DNA of 64,000 nucleotides, taken from Falcatimonas sp. MSJ-15 (GTDB lineage Bacteria; Bacillota; Clostridia; Lachnospirales; Lachnospiraceae). The translations under genes and the position numbers were made by a program. The stretch is from positions 153,212 through 217,211 of the forward strand of contig NZ_JAHLQC010000005.1 in assembly GCF_018918265.1 (NCBI RefSeq), in the 5' to 3' direction. Position 1 is the first letter of the stretch, and each line of letters opens with the position of its first letter. This document shows, piece by piece, positions 8,571 through 17,429 of this stretch. The notes under the pieces are model-generated. The model was given only the letters and a program-made list of their open reading frames with translations, did no database searches and was not told the DNA's origin.

Positions 8571-9104
8571 TTAGAATAGATCTTCTACTTTTTCAGGTTC
8601 ATTATAGTCAATACCAAAAGTATCTACTGTCATTGACTTGATAACCTGTGGTGTAAGAGGTTTGTCACTGTAATCTGTATTAACAGATGCAATCTTGTCT
8701 ATGATATCAAGACCTTCTGTGACTTTACCAAAAGCAGCATACTGTCCATCAAGATGAGGTGAATCCTTGTGCATAATGAAGAACTGTGAGCCTGCTGAAT
8801 CTGGATGACTTGAACGAGCCATAGATAATACGCCCTTTGTATGGCGAAGATCATTATCAAAACCGTTCATAGCGAATTCACCTTTGATTGCATAACCTGG
8901 ACCACCGATACCGATACCTTGTGGATCTCCACCCTGAATCATAAATCCTTTAATGACTCTGTGGAATATAAGTCCATCATAAAAACCTTTTTTTACAAGA
9001 CTGATAAAGTTATTAACAGTATTAGGAGCGATATCAGGATATAATTCAGCTTTCATAATATCGCCATTGTTCATTGTAATTGTAACAACTGGATTCTGTG
9101 CCAA
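8571..9104 (-). CDS. Cyclophilin-type peptidyl-prolyl cis-trans isomerase
   Basis: A 177-residue protein-folding catalyst. The cyclophilin core is complete: FHRVIKGFMIQGGDP with the catalytic Arg, AGSQFFIM, and the HLDGQYAAFGKV segment. No signal peptide is seen, so it is cytoplasmic. I chose the TTG at 9104 (MAQNPVVTITM) because AAAGGTGGT lies 7 bases upstream; a GTG at 9116 overlaps that ribosome-binding site and is unlikely. It is a single-gene unit, convergent with the M42 peptidase and divergent from the HAD-GNAT gene. Confidence 0.93.
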   Translation of the reverse strand: MAQNPVVTITMNNGDIMKAELYPDIAPNTVNNFISLVKKGFYDGLIFHRVIKGFMIQGGDPQGIGIGGPGYAIKGEFAMNGFDNDLRHTKGVLSMARSSHPDSAGSQFFIMHKDSPHLDGQYAAFGKVTEGLDIIDKIASVNTDYSDKPLTPQVIKSMTVDTFGIDYNEPEKVEDLF

Positions 9105-9262
9105 TGTTATTACCACCTTTCAAAATAAAATATATTCTATGAGTATAGCATAAAAAAGACATTTTAACAATCCGGTGTTTTAGAGACTAAAATAGTAAAA
9201 ATATGTCTTTAATAATAACAATATGTGTGCTAGAATGTGTAATTATTGGAGGAATGAGAGAG

Positions 9263-10444
9263 ATGTTGAAAGCAGTATTGTTTGATATGGATGGAGTGCT
9301 TGTAGACAGTGAGCCGATGCATAAAGAAGCTGTTAAAAGAGTTCTTATGGGACTTGGATATGAATTCGATGATGAATATTATGAACAGTTTATTGGCACA
9401 ACTAATCCATATATGTGGAAATGTATCCGGGAAAAATATGGAATTGTGGAAGAAGTCCCATATCTTAACAGTCTTGTTGCGGATATGAAGTCAGAACTTA
9501 TTAGAGAAAATGGATATCGTAAGATAGATGGAGTATATGAACTTGTAAAAGATCTAAAAGAACATGGTCTGATACTTGTTGTCGCATCATCATCACCAAG
9601 AGATTATATAGAGCAAGTGATAGATGGTGTTGGAATAGCTCAGTTTTTTGACTATATAGTATCTGGAGAAGAAGTACCTAATCCAAAGCCGGCACCGGAT
9701 ATATTTCTTGAAGCGGCAAAGAGAGCTAATGTATGTAATGATGAATGTATTATTTTTGAAGATTCTTATAATGGACAAAGAGCAGCATATAATGCAGGGA
9801 TACCGGTAATAGGATATATTAATCCAGGTTCTGGAAAGCAGGATCTTAGTCTTTGTGATATGCTTTTTGAAGGATATGATGAACTTGATTATCAATTTGT
9901 ATATGAAGTATACTGCAGGCATTTTGGATATCCTGTTCAGATATGCGAGACTGAGAGAACTATAGTAAGAGAGATAACAGTCGATGATGTTCCGGCACTT
10001 TATAGAATATATAAAGGTAATGTTACCAAGTATATTGAGCCACTTTATAGCAATATAAAAGATGAGATAGAGTTCACTAAATCATATATTGAGAATCAAT
10101 ACAAATTCTTTGGATATGGAATGTGGGTTGTTGTTCTTAAAGAAACAGGTAAAGTTATAGGACGTGCAGGGCTTGAGAACAGAGATGTATGTGGTGAGAA
10201 TCAGGTAGAACTTGGTTATGTTATAGCAGAAGCATATCAGAATAACAATATAGCAACGGAAGTAATTACAGAGATTATTAATTATGCAGCTAAAAGACTT
10301 TATATAGAGAATCTTAATATATTTACAGATCCACGCAATGAAGCTTCTATGAGAATTGCTAACAAACTTGGTTTTGAATGTAAAGGCGAGACAAACGATT
10401 CTAATGGAGAACATTATATGTGGTTCTCAAAGAATATTATATAA
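9263..10444 (+). CDS. HAD phosphatase fused to a GNAT acetyltransferase
   Basis: A 393-residue fusion. Residues 1-215 are a beta-phosphoglucomutase-like HAD hydrolase: the nucleophile motif DMDGVLVDSEP (D8, D10), SSS in motif II, the PNPKPAPD lysine motif and FEDSYNG. Residues about 230-393 are a GNAT N-acetyltransferase with ELGYVIAEAYQNNNIATE as the acetyl-CoA loop region and DPRNEASMRIANKLGF near the end. Both halves look intact, so it may link a dephosphorylation and an acylation step; substrates are unknown. The ATG at 9263 follows GGAGG with 10-base spacing; the ATG at 9254 is too close to the ribosome-binding site. Confidence 0.85.
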   Translation: MLKAVLFDMDGVLVDSEPMHKEAVKRVLMGLGYEFDDEYYEQFIGTTNPYMWKCIREKYGIVEEVPYLNSLVADMKSELIRENGYRKIDGVYELVKDLKEHGLILVVASSSPRDYIEQVIDGVGIAQFFDYIVSGEEVPNPKPAPDIFLEAAKRANVCNDECIIFEDSYNGQRAAYNAGIPVIGYINPGSGKQDLSLCDMLFEGYDELDYQFVYEVYCRHFGYPVQICETERTIVREITVDDVPALYRIYKGNVTKYIEPLYSNIKDEIEFTKSYIENQYKFFGYGMWVVVLKETGKVIGRAGLENRDVCGENQVELGYVIAEAYQNNNIATEVITEIINYAAKRLYIENLNIFTDPRNEASMRIANKLGFECKGETNDSNGEHYMWFSKNII

Positions 10445-10604
10445 GATACTATTTTTGTAGAATTAACAGGACATAAGCTGATATATTTAAGAATAAGAAC
10501 TACCACTTAGAATATTATGAAACATATATAAAAAGGTAGTTAGGAATATTTAGGCGAAACGCATATGTAAGTATGTAAGGCTGTAAAATATAAATAGCAT
10601 CAAT

Positions 10605-10655
10605 AAAACACGTTCAATCTAAGCACATTATTGTTACTTAGATTGAACGTGTTTT
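10605..10655. terminator. Perfect 19-bp stem terminator
   Basis: AAAACACGTTCAATCTAAG (10605-10623) pairs without mismatch with CTTAGATTGAACGTGTTTT (10637-10655) around a 13-nt loop. T-rich ends on both strands make it a bidirectional terminator between convergent genes. Its right arm appears to be the seed of the downstream 46-bp repeat. Confidence 0.85.
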
Positions 10656-10923
10656 AATTATTTAACATATCTTAATTACTCAAGATTGTTCAATGTGTTT
10701 TAATTATTTAACATATCTTAATTACTCAAGATTGTTCAATGTGTTTTAATTATTTAACATATCTTAATTACTCAAGATTGTTCAATGTGTTTTAATTATT
10801 TAACATATCTTAATTACTCAAGATTGTTCAATGTGTTTTAATTATTTAACATATCTTAATTACTCAAGATTGTTCAATGTGTTTTAATTATTTAACATAT
10901 TCTAATTGCTCAATATGTTCTAA
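10635..10923. repeat. 46-bp tandem repeat, about six copies
   Basis: The unit contains TTCAATGTGTTTTAATTATT, then TAACATATCTTAATTACTCA and AGATTG. CAAG anchors recur at 10681, 10727, 10773, 10819 and 10865, exactly 46 bp apart. The first copy includes the right arm of the 19-bp terminator and the last merges into the 3' end of the minus-strand gene. Inner copies are near identical, which suggests a recent, possibly variable-number array. Confidence 0.9.
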
Positions 10924-11625
10924 TTATTCAAAAAGAAATTCGATAAGTTTAACAGCATTATCAGCATGAGGAGTATTAGCAGCTACACTGATAACCGGTT
11001 CATCAAGTGTTATATGGCATTTATCTATAATATCAAGTCCACTTATATCTATTCCGGCAACAATAGTTGAACCATCTTCTAATGTTACAGTATATAATCT
11101 GTCTTTGTGCTCATTTAAGAAATCTTCTGGCAATAATGTGCTAAGATCCAAGTAAGTCTCTGATGGTGCACAAAAATCGACGATAGATTTATTAGATATT
11201 ATTGTATCGATTGAAGCATCAGCGATAAGTGCCATGAACTTATATACAGCCTGTGTATCATATTCATTATATCTTTCGAGTGTGAATGTAAGCGTTGAGT
11301 CAACGACAACACGATCATTAATACCATCAATGCCTGCATATTTGGCAAAATCATCAACAAGATATCCTGTACTCTCGTAAGATATTGAATTATCAACAAG
11401 ATAGACATTGACATAAGTATTATAATCATTATGTTTAATTGAAGATGTTATGCCTACAACGAGTAGAACAACAATGAGAATTGCTATGAAATAATACTTA
11501 TAGTACTCAACGATATATGAGATCTTTTCACCAAATGTCATCTCTTTAAGTTTGGCACCTTCATTTTTCCAGTAATTTTTAAATTTGTGAGATGAATTGT
11601 CCACCTCTTTTTTTTCATCCTTCAT
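10924..11625 (-). CDS. Membrane-anchored protein of unknown function
   Basis: A 233-residue protein. A charged cytoplasmic N-terminus (about 1-45) contains the FGEKISYIVEYYKYY segment, then one transmembrane helix (about 47-66, FIAILIVVLLVVGIT) and an extracytoplasmic domain of about 165 residues. The domain ends in ADNAVKLIEFLFE, which resembles the tail of ABC solute-binding proteins, but I cannot assign a family. The ATG at 11625 follows GGAGG at the right distance; an ATG at 11640 overlaps that site. It is divergent from the YesL-like gene across a 530-bp gap. Confidence 0.7.
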   Translation of the reverse strand: MKDEKKEVDNSSHKFKNYWKNEGAKLKEMTFGEKISYIVEYYKYYFIAILIVVLLVVGITSSIKHNDYNTYVNVYLVDNSISYESTGYLVDDFAKYAGIDGINDRVVVDSTLTFTLERYNEYDTQAVYKFMALIADASIDTIISNKSIVDFCAPSETYLDLSTLLPEDFLNEHKDRLYTVTLEDGSTIVAGIDISGLDIIDKCHITLDEPVISVAANTPHADNAVKLIEFLFE

Positions 11626-11762
11626 TATAAAATCCTCCATAAACCAAGATATAATTATGATATCTTAGAGTGAATCTGTCGTAGTAATCTTAATATGTGA
11701 TAATATACTAGTAGAACATCAAAAAGATATCATATTAACAGCAAATATGATATATATCATAG

Positions 11763-11806
11763 CGTCAACTCCCCATCACCTAAAGATAATGGGTTTCTAA
11801 GAAGCT
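11763..11806 (-). repeat. IS200/IS605-end-like hairpin, copy 1
   Basis: Read on the minus strand: AGCTTCTTAGAAACCCATTA, then TCTTTAGGTGATGGGGAGTTGAC. The CCCAT/ATGGG stem is at 11772-11793. The layout (AGCT, AAAACCCAT, CTTTAGGTG, GGGNAGTT) resembles right ends of IS200/IS605-family TnpB elements. No transposase is attached. Confidence 0.5.
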
Positions 11807-11933
11807 ACACTCCTATTTAAGAAATATTATTTCTCCTATCGTTAAATTTAGAGACTCAACTATGTACCTATTATACTATATATCTTACCAAAAGCAATGT
11901 TTTTACTAAAATATATGCTTTTGCCGCTTACAT

Positions 11934-11974
11934 TCCACCACCTAAAGGTAATGGGTTTTACGCTCTAGCTTATA
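11934..11974 (-). repeat. IS200/IS605-end-like hairpin, copy 2
   Basis: On the minus strand it begins TATAAGCTAGAGCGTAAAAC, 20 bases identical to the copy at 27393, followed by a CCATTACCTTTAGGTGGTGG hairpin. Confidence 0.6.
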
Positions 11975-12157
11975 AAAAATGTATTTATGAAAATTTAATA
12001 AAATTTGTATGATTATTTGCATTTTTATTATATATCCTATATAATTGAAAGAAGTTAGGGTCATAAGCTAAAGAGTCTTATCGTGCAGGCACGAGAGTTT
12101 TCAGAACTTTTGCCCTGGGTATCATTGAATTATAAAAAAGGAGAGCGAGAGTTTAGC

Positions 12158-13036
12158 ATGAGTAGTATTTTTAATTTGGATGGCCCTTTTTTCAGATTTA
12201 TGTCTAAAGTGGCAGATGTTATTATGCTGGGAATGATAGCTTTAGTATTCTGTATACCGGTTATTACGATTGTGCCAACAATTACAGCAGTGTATTACAT
12301 AACATTAAAAACAGTAAGAGATGAAGAAGGCTATCTATGGAGAAGCTTTTGGAAATCATTTAAGATGAATTTTAAGCAGGGAGTAATAATTGAACTTATA
12401 TTTGCGGTTATTGCACTGGTACTTACAGTAGATATAAAATATTTTTATAATACAGGAATTGTACAGGGAAATGATATATATAGAATTCTCTTTGCAGTTA
12501 TGCTCGGTGTAGCATTTATTGCTGTTATAACTTTGTTATATGTATTTCCTGTTCTTGCAAAGTTTGAGAATACTATAAAAGGAATTTTACGCAATTCAAT
12601 GTTTATGGCAGTAAGACATCTTCCTGCTACAATCGGAGTAATTGCAATAACACTTATTGCAGGGTTTGCAGTATATATGATTCCACCACTTATGCTATTT
12701 ATGATAGCTATATGGGCATTTGCTAACTCATATATATTTGTAAAGATTTTTGATAATTATATTAAGAATGATGATAAAGATCCGGATGATTTTGAGATAA
12801 CTAAGAGTGATGAAACTGATAGTGAAGAACTAGAAGAGAAAAAGGAAACTCCTAGTATAGAAGATGATTCAGATGATATGAATACTGATAGAAATGATGA
12901 CGAAAAACGAGGTAAATCAGATGATAACACAGATGTTAATGAAGAAACTCATGGCGAAGAGTTAACTGATGCAGATAGTGAAAAAGATTCTGATAAAGAA
13001 GATGGAATTGAAGTTACAGGTGAAGTAACACAGTAG
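12158..13036 (+). CDS. YesL-family (DUF624) membrane protein with acidic tail
   Basis: A 292-residue integral membrane protein. FNLDGPFFRFMSKVADVI at the N-terminus is the YesL/DUF624 signature, followed by about five transmembrane helices up to residue 205. The last 80 residues are an acidic, disordered tail rich in D, E, N and S, not part of the usual family (about 210 residues). YesL proteins are often next to sugar ABC importers and two-component systems in Firmicutes; their role is unproven. I chose the ATG at 12158 (AAGGAGAG 12-13 bases upstream) because family members begin at this point; a GTG at 12083 falls in a hairpin. Confidence 0.8.
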   Translation: MSSIFNLDGPFFRFMSKVADVIMLGMIALVFCIPVITIVPTITAVYYITLKTVRDEEGYLWRSFWKSFKMNFKQGVIIELIFAVIALVLTVDIKYFYNTGIVQGNDIYRILFAVMLGVAFIAVITLLYVFPVLAKFENTIKGILRNSMFMAVRHLPATIGVIAITLIAGFAVYMIPPLMLFMIAIWAFANSYIFVKIFDNYIKNDDKDPDDFEITKSDETDSEELEEKKETPSIEDDSDDMNTDRNDDEKRGKSDDNTDVNEETHGEELTDADSEKDSDKEDGIEVTGEVTQ

Positions 13037-13110
13037 TATATAATAAAAATTCAAAGTATTAAAGATATTCCGAGTGTGATTCTGGCGAGGAATATAATAG
13101 TATATAATAA

Positions 13111-13154
13111 AAGGATTATGACAGGTATAAGATGTCTGTCATAATCCTTTTTTT
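13111..13154 (+). terminator. Rho-independent terminator of the YesL gene
   Basis: AAGGATTATGACAG (13111-13124) pairs perfectly with CTGTCATAATCCTT (13136-13149), followed by a T run. Confidence 0.9.
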
Positions 13155-13160
13155 TACTTG

Positions 13161-13207
13161 ATATTAATAATTATTACATTGTTTTATAATGTAATAATTA
13201 TTAATAT
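13161..13207. repeat. Perfect 20-bp AT-rich inverted repeat
   Basis: ATATTAATAATTATTACATT (13161-13180) and its exact complement at 13188-13207 flank the loop GTTTTAT. It lies between convergent genes, 92 bp after the M20 peptidase stop on the minus strand, and may be its terminator although it lacks GC pairs. Confidence 0.75.
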
Positions 13208-13298
13208 TATTGTAGATTTGTAGATTTGCATATTTACGCTCTATATGTAACTGTTCGCTACCTCTTTGGATAAACGATATAAAAGTTACGATTTATCA

Positions 13299-14483
13299 TT
13301 ATATAACAATGTTTCTCCTGCTTGCATCATTAAACATATTAACAAAGTTAAGATGTAAAGTTACTGCATCTATAAGAACTCTTTCGTCAAAGTCGAACTT
13401 ACAATGATGATTAGGATAATTCTCTTTATCATTAAAACCACCGCCGGCAAATGCGAATATACCTGGAAGAATAGCCTGATAACTTGAAAAGTCTTCACCA
13501 AGCATTAATGGTGGTGTGTCTTTTAGTGTAAAATCAAGTTTCTGATTGTTAAGATAGTTGACAAAGTGTTCAGTAAGATTATCAGGATTGATTACAGCCG
13601 GATGAAGAGCAAGACCATAGTTAACAGTAGCTTTTGCATTATATGTCTGACTTATTGATGAAGCAATATTTTCAATTCTCTGTTTTATAAGTTGTGCATC
13701 TTCTTCATAGAATGTTCTTACAGTTCCACTAAGAGAAGCATTCTCAGCGATGACATTGTATTGTGTTCCGGCAGTCATCTTACCTACTGTTACAACAGCA
13801 TTGTGAACAGGATCTACATTACGGCTTACAATAGTTTGCAGAGCAAGAAGCATATTAGCTGCTACAATGGCAGTATCAACGCATTGATGAGGTTTGGCTG
13901 CATGCCCGCCTTTGCCTTTTATATTGATTTCAAAGCGATCAGTTATTGCCATTCTTGGACCTTTAGTAACAGATACAGTTCCATAAGGAATATCACTGAA
14001 TATATGGATGCCAAAGATTGCTTTTACATTTTCTAATAGTCCGCTTTCAATAGCAAGTTTTGCACCCATGCAGTTTTCTTCAGCAGGCTGAAAGAGAAGA
14101 AGAATAGTTATATTAAGTTCCTGTTCATGTTTTTTTAGAATCTTAGCAGCACCAAGAAGTGCAGCTGTATGACCGTCATGTCCACAGCCATGCATATAAC
14201 CTTCTTTTTTTGACTTGTATTCACATTCATTCATCTCGGTTACATTAAGTGCGTCTAAGTCAGCTCTTAATGCAATCTCATAATCTGATTTGCCTATATA
14301 ACCGACAACACCTGTGTTACCAAATTCCTTAAAAGGAATATTAAGAGATGAAAGTTCTTCTTTGATTTTTGCAGATGTGTTATATTCATTTAATGCAGTT
14401 TCGGGATACATATGAAAGTATCTTCTAAGAGAAACTACATAATCTTTGACAGTTTTTATATCATCATCAAAATTTATATTCAT
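13299..14483 (-). CDS. M20-family amidohydrolase (N-acyl amino acid/hippurate type)
   Basis: A 394-residue cytoplasmic metallo-amidohydrolase that removes acyl groups from amino acids. Motifs are RADLDAL, MHGCGHDGHTA with metal-binding Cys and His, QPAEENCMGA with the catalytic Glu, FGIHIFSD, and the C-terminal NHHCKFDFDE. No signal peptide. The ATG at 14483 (MNINFDDDIK) follows a good GGAGG; the frame continues upstream to 14555 but without a ribosome-binding site. Single-gene unit, divergent from the pectate lyase gene. The exact acyl substrate cannot be told from sequence. Confidence 0.92.
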   Translation of the reverse strand: MNINFDDDIKTVKDYVVSLRRYFHMYPETALNEYNTSAKIKEELSSLNIPFKEFGNTGVVGYIGKSDYEIALRADLDALNVTEMNECEYKSKKEGYMHGCGHDGHTAALLGAAKILKKHEQELNITILLLFQPAEENCMGAKLAIESGLLENVKAIFGIHIFSDIPYGTVSVTKGPRMAITDRFEINIKGKGGHAAKPHQCVDTAIVAANMLLALQTIVSRNVDPVHNAVVTVGKMTAGTQYNVIAENASLSGTVRTFYEEDAQLIKQRIENIASSISQTYNAKATVNYGLALHPAVINPDNLTEHFVNYLNNQKLDFTLKDTPPLMLGEDFSSYQAILPGIFAFAGGGFNDKENYPNHHCKFDFDERVLIDAVTLHLNFVNMFNDASRRNIVI

Positions 14484-14601
14484 GAAAATTGACCTCCATA
14501 GGTAAAAAAAATTTGCTTTGCATATAATTATAAAAAATATGCGTGTAAAAAGCAATATTTTTGTCGGAATTACAAGAAAACTTAAAAGTGCACAAAAAGT
14601 G

Positions 14602-14679
14602 TAGTACCAAAGTATTAGTCCTTGTGCAGAAATTGGGTACTAAAAAACTATATACTAAGAAACGGTTTTTACATATAAT
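14602..14679 (+). promoter_or_regulatory. Pectate lyase promoter region with dyad
   Basis: TATAAT lies at 14674-14679, 32 bp before the GTG start. Upstream is the inverted repeat TAGTACC (14602-14608) and GGTACTA (14637-14643), a candidate regulator site. No good -35 is visible, which suits an activated promoter. The regulator is unknown. Confidence 0.45.
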
Positions 14680-14710
14680 GTATCTATATTAAATAGCGGA
14701 GGTAAGTTTT

Positions 14711-17107
14711 GTGAAGAAATCTATTAAGAAACTTCTTTGTGTAGCATTATGTGCGGTTACAGCAGTAACATCAGTATTCGTATATAATAATAACAAAGAT
14801 GTACAAGCATCATCATCATCCTGGAATTTTAAGAGCAATAATTTTAAAAATCTGGGAACAATCTCATCTACAAAGACAGTTGATGGTCTAGGTCTTATAG
14901 CAACAAGCTCTAAGAAGATGAGTGTAAAAACAGAAAATGCTACAGTAAGTGGAACTAAATATACTTATGCACTTGCATTAGGTGGAACAGGTTCAACATC
15001 TTACAGAGCAGTAAAAGTACCAGTATCAGGAGCTTCAACTCTTAAAGTTGTATTAGCAAGTTCAGGTTCAAGTACTCGTAATCTTGTAGTAGCAGATTCA
15101 AATGGTAAAAAGTTAACTACTCTCTCTGCAACTAAGAGTGCAGCTTTACAGAGCTATTCATACAAGGGAAGTGCCGGTTCTCTATATTTATATTCAGCAG
15201 GAAGCGGAATTGATATATTTAAGATACAGGTAGATACTGCATCAGGTTCAAGCAGTTCATCAAGTAACTCAGGTTCAAGTAGTTCAAATTCAGGCAGTTC
15301 ATCAAACTCATCAACAACAGTTACTAAATATGCCAATATCTCAGATGGTTGGTATTATATTAAGAATATCAACAGTCAGAAGTACCTTCAGGTAGCTGGT
15401 AACAGTGGTAAAGATGGTGCTAATGTAGAGCAGGGAACAGGAACAGGTGTAGCAGGTCAGAAATGGTATGTTACTAACAAAGGTAATGGTTACTTCACAT
15501 TAAAGAATGGAACAGGATATATGCTTGATGTACCAAATGGTGAGAACAACGATGGTACTAATATCCAGGTATGGAGTAATAATAACTTAGATCCACAGTT
15601 ATTCAAAGCGGTAAGTGCTAAAAATGGTTATGGTATTTTAACAAAAGTTAGTGGAGATAAAAAGTCACTTGATGTATATAACTTCTCAACAGAAGATGGT
15701 GGTAATGTATGTCAGTGGACATATTATGAGAATACTTGTCAGGTATGGGGCTTTGAAGCAACAACAGAACCAGGTTCAAGTTCATCAGGAAGCAACAGCG
15801 GAAGCAGTTCATCAGGTTCATCAGGAAGTAACAGCGGAAGCAGTTCTTCAGGTTCAAGTTCATCAACTAATACATCAGATGGTACAGTAGTAACATCATA
15901 TAGCGCACTTGTAAGCGCAATTTCAAAAGCTGAAAAAGCTGGCGGCGGTAAGATCTATGTTCAGGGTACAACACTTGATTGTACAGCACAGATTGCATTA
16001 GAAAAATCAAATGCAAATGTACAGATTATTGGTGTACCTAACAGTGATGGTTCATATCCTGTACTTGACTTTAAGTCATTTAGAGATAATTATATTGGTA
16101 AGAGTACATCAGATGGTCAGGTTGGTGTAAGAATTACAGGTAGCAAATATACAATTAAGAATTTAATTATCCAGAAAGCTCCAGATAATGGTATTCAGAT
16201 TAAAGGTAAATCAGCTGGAGATAATGCAATTACAAACTGTATCGTAAGATATAACAACGATGCCGGTGTTCAGATTACTGGCGGAGCATATAACAATGCA
16301 ATCAACTTCGTATATAGTTATAGAAACTGTGACGTATATACAATCGGTGGTAATGCTGATGGTTTTGCACCTAAGCTTGCTGCAGGTAAGAATAATACAT
16401 TCTATGGATGTTATGCATGGGATAACTCAGATGATGGTTGGGATTCATATGATAAGAAAGATGGTCTTACATATAACTTAACATATACAGAATGTGCATG
16501 TTGGAATAATGGTAATCCAGACGTATTCACAGGTAAATATGATTATGACAACGGTAACGCACTTGACACAGATTTATTACTTGTAGAACTTATTATGAAG
16601 AAAGATTCTAACTTTGCTAATAATTACAAGAATGGTAAATTCTCATTACCATCAGGTAACTTTATAGCAACAAGTAATGGAACACTCTCATTATCAGCAT
16701 GGACAGGTTCTTCATACGAAGGTAACCCTAATGGTTTCAAATATGGTTCAGTTAATACAACAAAAGACTGTGTAAGAACAGTAACTCATTGTTTAGCATT
16801 TGGACATAAGAACAAAGGTTTTGATAACAATAACAGTTCAGTAACAGCTTCATTTGATGGATGTGTAGCATTTGATAATGGATATAACTACTATATCCAG
16901 CCATTTACAATTACAAAATTCAACAATATCAATGGTTTCTTAGGAAAATCATCTGATAAATTACCAAGTGGAATCAAAGTTTCAACACCAGGTTCATCAA
17001 CACAGTCTTCAATCAGAAGTACTGTAAATAGCACAGTAAATACTATTACATCAAATTGTGATAAGAATATTATTCCTGGAGAAGTTTACTTTAACATCTA
17101 CAACTAA
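14711..17107 (+). CDS. Secreted pectate lyase, PL9 with ricin-type carbohydrate-binding module
   Basis: A 798-residue secreted enzyme that cleaves polygalacturonate by beta-elimination. A signal peptide (about 1-33, cut after VQA) leads to an N-terminal beta-rich domain (34-175), a Ser/Gly linker, a ricin-B-type CBM13 module (about 207-351, with QKW and CQVW motifs), a second Ser/Gly linker (352-390) and a PL9 beta-helix (about 393-775). PL9 landmarks are NADGFAPK (D550) and DDGWD (D574, D575, D578), matching the calcium ligands of Pel9A, and NGFKYG (K677), matching its catalytic lysine. GTG start with GGAGGT seven bases upstream. No cell-wall anchor is seen. Pectin degradation fits a gut Lachnospira. 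Confidence 0.93.
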   Translation: MKKSIKKLLCVALCAVTAVTSVFVYNNNKDVQASSSSWNFKSNNFKNLGTISSTKTVDGLGLIATSSKKMSVKTENATVSGTKYTYALALGGTGSTSYRAVKVPVSGASTLKVVLASSGSSTRNLVVADSNGKKLTTLSATKSAALQSYSYKGSAGSLYLYSAGSGIDIFKIQVDTASGSSSSSSNSGSSSSNSGSSSNSSTTVTKYANISDGWYYIKNINSQKYLQVAGNSGKDGANVEQGTGTGVAGQKWYVTNKGNGYFTLKNGTGYMLDVPNGENNDGTNIQVWSNNNLDPQLFKAVSAKNGYGILTKVSGDKKSLDVYNFSTEDGGNVCQWTYYENTCQVWGFEATTEPGSSSSGSNSGSSSSGSSGSNSGSSSSGSSSSTNTSDGTVVTSYSALVSAISKAEKAGGGKIYVQGTTLDCTAQIALEKSNANVQIIGVPNSDGSYPVLDFKSFRDNYIGKSTSDGQVGVRITGSKYTIKNLIIQKAPDNGIQIKGKSAGDNAITNCIVRYNNDAGVQITGGAYNNAINFVYSYRNCDVYTIGGNADGFAPKLAAGKNNTFYGCYAWDNSDDGWDSYDKKDGLTYNLTYTECACWNNGNPDVFTGKYDYDNGNALDTDLLLVELIMKKDSNFANNYKNGKFSLPSGNFIATSNGTLSLSAWTGSSYEGNPNGFKYGSVNTTKDCVRTVTHCLAFGHKNKGFDNNNSSVTASFDGCVAFDNGYNYYIQPFTITKFNNINGFLGKSSDKLPSGIKVSTPGSSTQSSIRSTVNSTVNTITSNCDKNIIPGEVYFNIYN

Positions 17108-17191
17108 TAGTTAATAAAACTTGTAGAAGACAAGACAGATAATTAAAATTGAATTGATTTAATGAGTATTGATTTAAAATATGTATAATTA

Positions 17192-17225
17192 AGAGCAGAT
17201 ATGCTATATGGTATATCTGCTCTTT
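17192..17225 (+). terminator. Terminator of the pectate lyase gene
   Basis: AGAGCAGATAT (17192-17202) pairs with ATATCTGCTCT (17213-17223), followed by T-rich sequence. Confidence 0.8.
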
Positions 17226-17429
17226 GTGTTATAAATTAGTGGCACCTTCCCACACTTTTTGCTTGAGGATTTTTTTCTTGATTACTATATTTTATACTTA
17301 TTTTATAGTCTAGTTATATTTTGTCTGATATAATATTACTGTATGGCTTTAATTAATTATGCCATATTATTAAAAAAAGAACCTGTAATGACAGGAGATT
17401 TTTCAGATTACAACACAGGAGGTTTTTAC

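Larger units (their letters stand above)
11626..12157. other. 530-bp divergent gap with two transposon-end-like hairpins
   Basis: Between the divergent membrane-protein genes there is no credible ORF. It contains two minus-strand copies of a hairpin motif (11763-11806 and 11934-11974) described separately, an AGCAATG/TATGCTT dyad near 11895-11920, and a small TCGTGC-AG-GCACGA hairpin at 12081-12094 in the YesL leader. Promoters for both genes should lie here but I see no perfect consensus. Confidence 0.5.
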
